The notes under the pieces were generated by a model. That model searched no databases. It was not told the DNA's origin and saw only the letters and a program-made list of their open reading frames with translations. A stretch of DNA of 29,598 nt. It comes from AP-16 sp036395835. Lineage in GTDB: Bacteria; Pseudomonadota; Alphaproteobacteria; Rhizobiales; Xanthobacteraceae. The stretch covers positions 1 to 29,598 of the forward strand of contig DASWCW010000261.1 in NCBI GenBank assembly GCA_036395835.1, in the 5' to 3' direction. Numbering within the stretch: the stretch's first letter is position 1; each line of letters starts with the position of its first letter. This document shows positions 9,971 through 16,377 of the stretch, one piece after another. The translations under genes were made by a program, and so were the position numbers.

Positions 9971-10849
9971 ATGGAACTGCTGCTGCACCAGGTGCTGGCC
10001 GGGCTGGCCACGGGCGGCATCTACGCTTGCCTGGCGCTTGCCTTGGTGATGATCTACCAGGCCATCGACCACCTCAATTTCGCCCAGGGCGAGATGGCGA
10101 TGTTCTCGACCTTCATCGCCTGGCAGTTCATCGAGCTCGGCACGCCGTACTGGATCGCCTTCATCGCCACCCTGGTGATCTCGTTTGTCGCCGGCGTGCT
10201 GATCGAGCGCGTGCTGTTCCGCCCCATCCACAACGCGCCGGTGCTCAGCCACATCGTGGTGTTCATCGCGCTGTTCGGCATTCTCAACAGCCTGGCCGGG
10301 TTCATCTGGGACTTCAACGTCAAGAATTTTCCCACCCCGTTCGGCTCGCGGCCGCTGCTGGGTACCGGCCTGATCAGCTCGCACGATGCCGGGATGATCG
10401 GCGTGACGATCCTGCTGCTGGTGTTTCTCTATGTCTTCTTCCGTCACACCCGGATCGGGCTTGCCATGCGCGCCGCCGCCGCCAACCCGCAATCGGCGCG
10501 GCTGAGCGGCATCCGGGTCGGCTGGATGATCGCGCTCGGCTGGGGCATGGCGGCGGCGATCGGGGCCGTCGCCGGCATGCTGATCGCGCCGGTGGTATTC
10601 CTCGAGCCCAACATGATGACCAGCGTGCTGCTCTACGGCTTTGCCGCCGCGGTGGTCGGCGGGCTCACCAGCCCGGGCGGCGCGGTGATCGGCGGCTTCG
10701 CGGTCGGCATCATCGAGAATCTCGCCGGCACCTTCATTCCCTATGTCGGCCGCGAGCTCAAGCTCACCATCGCGCTGTTCCTGATCGTCGCCGTGCTGCT
10801 GGTCAAGCCGAGCGGGCTGTTCGGGCGCCGAGTGGTCAGCCGGGTGTAG
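9971..10849 (+). CDS. livH: HAAT/Liv-type ABC transporter permease (LivH family)
   Basis: Inner-membrane permease of 292 residues with about eight hydrophobic segments. The conserved early stretch DHLNFAQGEMAMFS is at 33-46, and the cytoplasmic loop that contacts the ATPases (AMRAAAANPQSARLSGI) is near 165-181, followed by the family's GFAAAVVGGLTSPGGAVIGG region. A GGGGAG ribosome binding site lies just before the ATG. It sits between livF and livM in an operon with gaps of nine and three bases. It forms the membrane channel with LivM. Confidence 0.93.
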   Translation: MELLLHQVLAGLATGGIYACLALALVMIYQAIDHLNFAQGEMAMFSTFIAWQFIELGTPYWIAFIATLVISFVAGVLIERVLFRPIHNAPVLSHIVVFIALFGILNSLAGFIWDFNVKNFPTPFGSRPLLGTGLISSHDAGMIGVTILLLVFLYVFFRHTRIGLAMRAAAANPQSARLSGIRVGWMIALGWGMAAAIGAVAGMLIAPVVFLEPNMMTSVLLYGFAAAVVGGLTSPGGAVIGGFAVGIIENLAGTFIPYVGRELKLTIALFLIVAVLLVKPSGLFGRRVVSRV

Positions 10850-10852
10850 GCC

Positions 10853-11869
10853 GTGAAGCAGGATCTTGCACCGATCCGGGAACTCCCCGCACGGCGCCCG
10901 CCGTTCACCAATCTGGTCGCTGGCTGGCGTTTGCCGGCGATCGCGGCCGGCCTGGTCCTGATCGTGCTGCTGCCGTTCGTGGCCAAGAACTTCCTCATCT
11001 TCCAGCTGACGATGGCGCTGATCTACGCCATCGCCATTCTCGGCCTGAACCTGCTCACCGGCTTCAACGGGCAGTTCTCGCTCGGGCACAGCGCATTCTA
11101 CGCCATCGGCGCCTATACGGCGGCGATCCTGATGGACCAGGCGGACGTTCCCTATTACTGGACCCTGCCGGCTGCCGGTATCGTCTGCCTCGTCAGCGGG
11201 TTCCTGTTCGGCCTGCCGGCGCTGCGGCTCGAAGGCATCTATCTCGCGCTCGCGACCTTTGCGCTCGCGGTGGCGATCCCGCAGCTTCTCAAATCGACGC
11301 CGCTGGAGCCCTGGACTGGCGGAGTGCAAGGCGTGGTGATCATCAAGCCGGACGCCCCGTTCGGACTGCCGATCAATTCCGACCAATGGCTGTATTTCTT
11401 CACGGCCGCGGTGGCGATCGTGCTCTACGCGTGCGCGATCAACCTGGTGCGCAGCCGCACCGGGCGCGCCATCATCGCCATCCGCGAGAACCCGATCGCG
11501 GCGAGCGCGATGGGCATCAACGTCTCGCTCTACAAATCGCTGACCTTCGGGGTGAGCGCGCTCTATACCGGCATCGCCGGCGCGCTCGGGGCGATCGCGG
11601 TGCAGTTCGTTGCCCCCGACAGCTTCACGTTCTTTCTCTCGATTGCGCTGTTCGTCGGCCTCATCATCGGCGGCGTCGGCTCGATCGCCGGCACGCTGGT
11701 CGGCGGCTTGTTTGTTCTATTCGTGCCCAACATCGCCGAACAGGTGTCCAAGGGCTTGGCCGGGGCCGTATACGGCGTTATCCTGATCCTGGTGATCTAC
11801 GTCATGCCGAGCGGGGCCGCAGGCCTGGCGCGGCTCGTGGTCGGGCAGCTTGCCCGGTTGCGCAAATAA
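10853..11869 (+). CDS. livM: HAAT/Liv-type ABC transporter permease (LivM family)
   Basis: Second membrane permease, 338 residues, starting with GTG three bases after the livH stop. A polar N-terminus of about 25 residues precedes multiple membrane segments. The LivM hallmark GLNLLTGFNGQFSLGHSAF is at about 64-82, and the ATPase-contact loop RAIIAIRENPIAASAMGIN is in the second half. It pairs with LivH. The spacer of 22 bases before the binding-protein gene contains a strong GGGAGGA site. Confidence 0.92.
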   Translation: MKQDLAPIRELPARRPPFTNLVAGWRLPAIAAGLVLIVLLPFVAKNFLIFQLTMALIYAIAILGLNLLTGFNGQFSLGHSAFYAIGAYTAAILMDQADVPYYWTLPAAGIVCLVSGFLFGLPALRLEGIYLALATFALAVAIPQLLKSTPLEPWTGGVQGVVIIKPDAPFGLPINSDQWLYFFTAAVAIVLYACAINLVRSRTGRAIIAIRENPIAASAMGINVSLYKSLTFGVSALYTGIAGALGAIAVQFVAPDSFTFFLSIALFVGLIIGGVGSIAGTLVGGLFVLFVPNIAEQVSKGLAGAVYGVILILVIYVMPSGAAGLARLVVGQLARLRK

Positions 11870-11891
11870 CATGTGTCAATGGGAGGAATGA

Positions 11892-13115
11892 ATGAAGATG
11901 CACAAATCCTGGCTGCTCGCCGCCGCGCTCTTGGGCGGCGCGGCACTCGCGACCTCGCCCGCCGCGGCGCAGAAGAAATACGATACCGGCGCCAGCGACA
12001 CCGAGATCAAGGTCGGCAACACCAATCCGTACAGCGGGCCGGCCTCGGCCTACGGCGTGATCGGCAAGACCATCGCCGCCTATTTCAACAAGATCAACGC
12101 CGAGGGCGGCGTCAACGGCCGCAAGATCAATTTCGTCAGCTACGACGACGGCTACAGCCCGCCCAAGACTGTCGAGCAGGTGCGCAAGCTGGTCGAGAGC
12201 GACGAGGTGCTGCTGCTGTTCCAGACGCTGGGTACGCCCCCCAATACGGCGATCCAGAAATACTTGAACGCCAAGAAGGTGCCGCAGCTGTTCGTCGCCA
12301 CCGGCGCCACCAAGTGGAACGACCCCAAGAATCATCCCTGGACCATCGGCTGGCAGCCGAACTACCAGAGCGAGGGACACATCTACGCGCAATATCTGCT
12401 CAAGAACCACCCGGGCGGCAAGGTGGGAATTCTCTATCAGAACGACGATTACGGGAAGGACTACGTCAAGGGGCTCAAGGACGGGCTCAACGGTAAGCTG
12501 CCGGTCGTCGCCGAGCTGCCCTATGAGACCTCCGACCCGACGATCGATTCCCAGATCATCAACCTGAAGGCTTCCGGTGCCGACGTTTTCTACAACGTGA
12601 CGACGCCGAAATTCGCCGCCCAGGCGATCAAGAAGATGGCCGAGATCGAGTGGAAGCCGATCCATCTGCTGAACAATGTCTCGAACTCCGTGGGCGCGGT
12701 GCTCAAGCCTGCCGGCCTGGACAACTCGAAAGGGATCTTTTCGACGCAATATCTGAAAGATCCGACCGATCCGGCCTGGAAGGAGGACCCGGCGTACAAG
12801 GAATGGACCGCCTTCATGGACAAATATTATCCGGAGGGAGACAGGACCAGCACGTTCACGGTCTACGGCTATCTGGCGGCGCAGACGTTCGTCCAGACCA
12901 TCAAGCAGTGCGGCGACGATCTCACCCGCGAGAACGTGATGAAGCAGGCGGCGAACCTCAAGGACCTCCAGCTCGGGATGCTGCTGCCGGGCATCACCAT
13001 CAACACCAGCGCGACGGACTTCGCGCCCATCAAGCAGATGCAGATGGAGCGCTTCACCGGCGAGAAATGGGAGCTGTTCGGACCGGTGCTGACCGGACAG
13101 GGCGGCGCGAGCTGA
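11892..13115 (+). CDS. Periplasmic substrate-binding protein of the Liv-type transporter (Peripla_BP_6)
   Basis: Exported solute-binding protein of 407 residues. The signal peptide has MKMHK, a hydrophobic core and a likely cleavage after A26 (SPAAA before QKKYD). The mature protein starts with the family's DTEIKVGNTNPYSGPASAYG and keeps NKINAEGGVNGRKI and the YETSDPTIDSQIINLK region typical of type I periplasmic binding proteins. It is the last gene of the livG-F-H-M set and should define the ligand. Given the divergent beta-oxidation operon, the ligand may be a carboxylic or aromatic acid and not an amino acid; relatives of this family are known to bind such compounds. That assignment is inference. 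Confidence 0.92.
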   Translation: MKMHKSWLLAAALLGGAALATSPAAAQKKYDTGASDTEIKVGNTNPYSGPASAYGVIGKTIAAYFNKINAEGGVNGRKINFVSYDDGYSPPKTVEQVRKLVESDEVLLLFQTLGTPPNTAIQKYLNAKKVPQLFVATGATKWNDPKNHPWTIGWQPNYQSEGHIYAQYLLKNHPGGKVGILYQNDDYGKDYVKGLKDGLNGKLPVVAELPYETSDPTIDSQIINLKASGADVFYNVTTPKFAAQAIKKMAEIEWKPIHLLNNVSNSVGAVLKPAGLDNSKGIFSTQYLKDPTDPAWKEDPAYKEWTAFMDKYYPEGDRTSTFTVYGYLAAQTFVQTIKQCGDDLTRENVMKQAANLKDLQLGMLLPGITINTSATDFAPIKQMQMERFTGEKWELFGPVLTGQGGAS

Positions 13116-13300
13116 TCGTTTGCCACACCTCCCACCTCCCCCTGGAGGGGGAGGCATAGGCGGCCTTGCGGCCGCCGTTTGAACAACGCCGATGCGAAAC
13201 ATCGGCTATGGAGCGTCGAAAGACGCGAGCCGGGTGGGGGTGAAGCTCAATCACCCGCCCGGCAGCTCGCAGTATGCTCGCTGCCGACCCTCCCCCTCGA

Positions 13301-13326
13301 TCGACATCGGACGTTTCCGATGTCGA
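13301..13326. repeat. Perfect hairpin, 11-bp arms
   Basis: TCGACATCGGA and TCCGATGTCGA flank a CGTT loop. It lies inside the right arm of the surrounding palindromic element, as if inserted there. Confidence 0.85.
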
Positions 13327-13340
13327 CCAATTCATGATTG

Positions 13341-13366
13341 CCGAACCCGGGAACATCCGGGTTCGG
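13341..13366. repeat. Perfect hairpin, 10-bp arms
   Basis: CCGAACCCGG and CCGGGTTCGG flank a six-base loop, fourteen bases after the preceding hairpin. No T-run follows, so it is not a classical intrinsic terminator. Confidence 0.85.
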
Positions 13367-13456
13367 GAGGGAGGGTGAAGAGCGCGAGTGGAACGGCAGC
13401 GACTCGATCAGGAGAAAACGTGTTTGCTTCCTCGCCCAATTGCCTGACCCGAGTTG

Positions 13457-14275
13457 TCATCCCGACGTGCGGTCGCCCTGGAAGACCGGATCGGCGTCGA
13501 CGCGGACCACCCAGCCTTCGAGCCCGGTCTTGGCCGCCGGATAGCGCGCCAGGACCTGCGGGTCGTGACCGGGCACGATGTGGTCCATGGAAGTCGCGAG
13601 CTTCTTGAGCGTCTCGTAGCCGTCGATCACCTCGCCGGCGCTGTAGACGATGGGAAAAACCCGGCCCTGCTCGATATGGGCGTAGAGGTGAGTCGAATCC
13701 GAGGCGAGCACGACGAAGCCGCGCCGGGTCTTGACGCGCACGCACTGCAGCCCCTTGGAGTGCCCGCCGATCCGGTGCACGCTGATGCCCGGCGCGACCT
13801 CCGAAGCGCCGTCGTGGAAGCTGACGCGCCCGGCGAACACTTTTCGCACCATCGCGATCACGTCGTCGAGCTCGAACGGCAGGCGCGGATAGGCGTGGCA
13901 CATGTGCCGCCCGGTGGCATACGCCATCTCGAAGTCCTGCAGGTGATAGCGCGCGCGCGGGAAGAGATCGTAATTGCCGGTGTGGTCGTAGTGCAGATGG
14001 CTCACGATCACGTCTTCGACGCTGTCCGGCTCGATGCCGAGCGCTTTGAGCCCGGCGCCGACCGGATTGAGGATGCTGCGCTGGCGTTTTCTCGCCATCG
14101 CCTCGTCGAAGCCGGTGTCGACCACGAACGTGCCGTGCGGCCCGCGGATCGCCCACACGAAGAAATCCAGCGGCTGCGGCACGTCGTGCGGATCCCCGCC
14201 GATGAAATTCTCGCTCGAGCGGCGCTCGTGATGGCCGTAGCGGACGGCGTAGACCTCGTGGACGTCGTCGCTCAT
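13457..14275 (-). CDS. MBL-fold metallohydrolase, N-acyl homoserine lactonase family
   Basis: Metallo-beta-lactamase-fold hydrolase of 272 residues. The zinc-binding HLHYDH is at 93-98, and further ligands fit H172 (IGGHSKG), D193 (ASDST) and H237 (PGHDP). Order and spacing match the AttM/AiiB-like quorum-quenching lactonases, which open homoserine lactone rings, but many members act on other lactones or esters. No signal peptide is visible, so it is cytoplasmic. The start at 14275 has GGGAGGA upstream. It is followed on the same strand, upstream, by a PcaC-like gene. A lactone-opening step would suit the catabolic neighbourhood. The fold is certain; the substrate is open. Confidence 0.88.
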   Translation of the reverse strand: MSDDVHEVYAVRYGHHERRSSENFIGGDPHDVPQPLDFFVWAIRGPHGTFVVDTGFDEAMARKRQRSILNPVGAGLKALGIEPDSVEDVIVSHLHYDHTGNYDLFPRARYHLQDFEMAYATGRHMCHAYPRLPFELDDVIAMVRKVFAGRVSFHDGASEVAPGISVHRIGGHSKGLQCVRVKTRRGFVVLASDSTHLYAHIEQGRVFPIVYSAGEVIDGYETLKKLATSMDHIVPGHDPQVLARYPAAKTGLEGWVVRVDADPVFQGDRTSG

Positions 14276-14340
14276 GGGTTCCTCCCTGCATTCTTGTTTG
14301 CAGCCAACGTGAGGCCCGTGAGCCGGGCCGGCATCGGTTC

Positions 14341-14458
14341 CCTCCCCCCTTGTGGGGAGGGATAGGGAGGGGGGTACGCTGGGTGCTCTAAGAAGAGCAT
14401 CCCCCTCCCGGCGCGCGCGCTTCGCGCGAGCCGACCTCCCCCCACAAGGGGGGAGGTG
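14341..14458. repeat. Paired CCTC-type hairpin elements
   Basis: Left unit 14341-14374 contains CCTCCCCCCTTGTGGGGAGG followed by a G-rich run. Right unit 14401-14458 begins CCCCCTCCCGG, has a GCGCGCGC-TTC-GCGCG-like hairpin, and ends with a CCTCCCCCCACAAGGGGGGAGG-type hairpin. The units are inverted relative to each other. The element separates the lactonase-like gene from the PcaC-like gene, which run in the same direction, so it may end or attenuate the transcript between them. Confidence 0.8.
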
Positions 14459-14487
14459 TCCCGAGCAAGTTTACAAGCTAGCGTAGC

Positions 14488-14868
14488 CTACCGTTTCGCC
14501 TGCTCCGCGAACACCTCGCGGGCGCAGCGGAACGCCACGACGGCGGCCGGCACGCCGGCGTAGATCCCGAGCTGGATGAACACTTCGCGGATCTCCTCCT
14601 TGCTCACCCCGTTGCGCAGCGCGCCGCCGATATGCAGCTTGAGCTCGTGCTCTTTGTTGAGAGCGCCGAGCATGGCGAGGTTGAGCAGGCTGCGGGTCTT
14701 TTTCGGCAGCTCCTCGCGACCCCACACCGCGCCCCAGCAATATTCCGTCATGAATTCCTGGAACGGCCGACTGAACTCGTCGGCGCTCTTGAGCGCATTC
14801 TCCACGTATTCCTTGCCCAGAACCGTCTTGCGGATCTCCAGTCCTTTTTCGAACGTCTGCTTGTCCAT
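14488..14868 (-). CDS. Carboxymuconolactone decarboxylase family protein, PcaC-like
   Basis: Small all-alpha protein of 126 residues. It resembles 4-carboxymuconolactone decarboxylase (PcaC, about 130 residues) across its length: EYCWGAVWGREELPKKTRSL, the LNLAMLGALN helix, ELKLHIGGALRNGVSKEEI and the final IYAGVPAAVVAFR...EVF stretch. PcaC decarboxylates 4-carboxymuconolactone in the beta-ketoadipate pathway, but paralogues with other lactone substrates are common. It lacks the CxxC of AhpD-type peroxidase members. I choose the ATG at 14868, which has GAGGGAG just upstream; an earlier in-frame start would add ten residues reaching into a repeat. No other pca genes are visible, so a true PcaC role is uncertain. 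Confidence 0.85.
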   Translation of the reverse strand: MDKQTFEKGLEIRKTVLGKEYVENALKSADEFSRPFQEFMTEYCWGAVWGREELPKKTRSLLNLAMLGALNKEHELKLHIGGALRNGVSKEEIREVFIQLGIYAGVPAAVVAFRCAREVFAEQAKR

Positions 14869-14891
14869 GATGCTCCCTCGCTGGTTCGTGG

Positions 14892-14967
14892 CCCGCATGG
14901 AGCGCAGCGGAATGCGGGAACGGCGGCCGGCGGCCCCGGATTTCGCTGCGCTCCATCCGGGCTACGG
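14892..14967. repeat. Inverted repeat with GGAGCGCAGCG arms
   Basis: A perfect 13-bp inverted repeat (ATGGAGCGCAGCG at 14897-14909 and its complement at 14944-14956) lies within CCCGCATGG...GCGGG and GGATTTCGC...CCGGGCTACGG. Its outer and inner bases also pair partly. This sequence type is a common dispersed palindrome in Bradyrhizobium-like genomes, from memory. It lies between the aminotransferase and the PcaC-like gene on the same strand. Confidence 0.8.
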
Positions 14968-14994
14968 AATTCATCGATCCGAGGAACGAAAGGT

Positions 14995-16203
14995 CTACTC
15001 CGCGGCGGCGCGCGAGGGCGCTTGCGCGGCGGCGATCAGATAATCCATCGCGGCCTGCACGCCGCCCTTGCGGTGCGGCACCGACGCGAGCGCGAGCGTC
15101 ATCTCCACGCTCGCCAGCGCCCCCAGGATGGTGAGATCGTTGGTATCGCCGAGATGCCCGATGCGGAAATATTTGCCGGTGAACTTGCCGAAGCTCGTCC
15201 CGAACGCGATGTCGAAGCGATCGAGCGCGAGCTCGCGGAAAGCGTCGGCGTCATGGCCCTCCGGCAGCAGCACGCCGGTGATGGTCGGGGAGTAATATTT
15301 CGGATCGCGGCAGAGAATCTCGAGCCCCCAGGCGCGCACCGCCCGACGCGTCGCCTCGGCGTGGCGATCGTGGCGCGCGAACACGTTGTCCAGGCCCTCC
15401 TCGTGCAGCATGTCGAGGGATTCGGAAAGCCCGTGAAGCATGTTGGTCGCCGGCGTATAGGGAAAGAATCCGCTGCGATTGGCGGCGAGCATGTCGTCCC
15501 AGGCGAAGAACGATTTCGGCAGCTGCGCGTCCTTGGACGCCTCGAGCGCCTTGGGGCCGATCGCGTTGAACGACATGCCGGGCGGCAGCATCAGGCCTTT
15601 TTGCGCGCCGCCGATCGACACGTCGATGCCCCATTCGTCGTGGCGGTACTCGGTCGAGGCGAGCGAGGAGACGGTGTCGACCAGGAACAGCGCCGGGTGC
15701 TTGGCGGCGTCGATCGCCTCGCGGATCTCGGTGATCGGCGAGAGGCAGCCGGTCGAAGTCTCGTTGTGGAGCACGCACACCGCCTTGATCTTGTGCTGCG
15801 TGTCCTTGCGCAGATGCGCCTCGATCAGCTTGGGATCGGCGCCGATGCGCCAGTCCGTGTCGATGAATTCCGGCTCGAGCCCGAGCCGCTTCGCCATGTT
15901 CCGCCACAGCGTGGCGAAATGGCCGGTGTTGCACATCAGCACGCGGTCGCCTGGCGAGAGCGTGTTGACGAGCGCGCCTTCCCAGGCTCCCGTCCCGGTC
16001 GCGGTGTAGATCACGACCGGGCCGGAGCACTTGAAAATCCACTTGACGCCGTCGAGCACCCGTTTTGCGAGCTTTTGGAATTCCGGGCCGCGATGGTCGA
16101 TAATGGGCCGGTCCATCGCGCGCAGGATGCGGTCCGGAACCGGCGCCGGTCCGGGAATCTGCAGAAAATGCCGGCCGGCAATGCGCGTCGTATTCTGAGC
16201 CAT
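14995..16203 (-). CDS. Class V aminotransferase, serine-glyoxylate aminotransferase-like
   Basis: PLP-dependent aminotransferase of 402 residues from the ATG at 16203, preceded by AGGA. The early IPGPAPVPDRILRAM, the phosphate-binding ATGTGAWEGAL (68-78), D176 in LVDTVSSL and the Schiff-base lysine K202 in GGAQKGLMLPPG are all present. These match serine-glyoxylate/alanine-glyoxylate aminotransferases, which convert glyoxylate plus serine to glycine plus hydroxypyruvate in the serine cycle and photorespiration-type metabolism. An upstream in-frame start would add 16 residues without similarity. It diverges from a large FAD/Fe-S 2-hydroxyacid dehydrogenase 174 bp away, which could supply a 2-oxo acid such as glyoxylate. 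No other serine-cycle genes are nearby, so the amino donor is inferred. Confidence 0.9.
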   Translation of the reverse strand: MAQNTTRIAGRHFLQIPGPAPVPDRILRAMDRPIIDHRGPEFQKLAKRVLDGVKWIFKCSGPVVIYTATGTGAWEGALVNTLSPGDRVLMCNTGHFATLWRNMAKRLGLEPEFIDTDWRIGADPKLIEAHLRKDTQHKIKAVCVLHNETSTGCLSPITEIREAIDAAKHPALFLVDTVSSLASTEYRHDEWGIDVSIGGAQKGLMLPPGMSFNAIGPKALEASKDAQLPKSFFAWDDMLAANRSGFFPYTPATNMLHGLSESLDMLHEEGLDNVFARHDRHAEATRRAVRAWGLEILCRDPKYYSPTITGVLLPEGHDADAFRELALDRFDIAFGTSFGKFTGKYFRIGHLGDTNDLTILGALASVEMTLALASVPHRKGGVQAAMDYLIAAAQAPSRAAAE

Positions 16204-16377
16204 GGGGTATTCCTGGGAGTTCGCAGGTGGAAATTCTGATGGATTTGGCACTGCCGCAAGCCATCCGCCGCGGCGCCGCGATCGAGTTCCGGGTCATCAA
16301 GGACGATTGGGAACGTCAGTCAAGCCTATTCCCGAAACGCGCGCCCGGCGGGTTGCGGCTGTGAAAGGGGCCGGCAA
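16204..16377. promoter_or_regulatory. Divergent spacer between aminotransferase and FAD/Fe-S dehydrogenase
   Basis: 174 bp that must contain both promoters. I see no clear operator or hairpin; an AAGGGG ribosome binding site lies before the plus-strand gene and AGGA before the minus-strand gene. Confidence 0.35.

Larger units (their letters stand above)
13131..13375. repeat. Mosaic palindromic element with nested hairpins between livK-like and lactonase genes
   Basis: The 341-bp gap 13116-13456 holds no credible gene and is largely repeat. On the left is the hairpin CTCCCCCTGGAGGGGGAG (about 13136-13153), then GCGGCC-TT-GCGGCCGC and GCCGGGTGGGGGTGAAG. On the right is GCTCGCTGCCGACCCTCCCCCTC, which should be followed by the complementary GAGGG but is interrupted until about 13367 (GAGGGAGGGTGAAG). 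The interruption contains two perfect hairpins, listed separately. The junction is convergent, so the element may terminate transcription from both sides. Confidence 0.75.

Noticed and set aside
13192..13608. Small plus-strand open frame with an AGGAG-like site before an internal GTG at 13421
   Set aside because: It starts in repeat DNA and runs antisense into the lactonase-like gene; the translation is Arg/Pro-rich without similarity.
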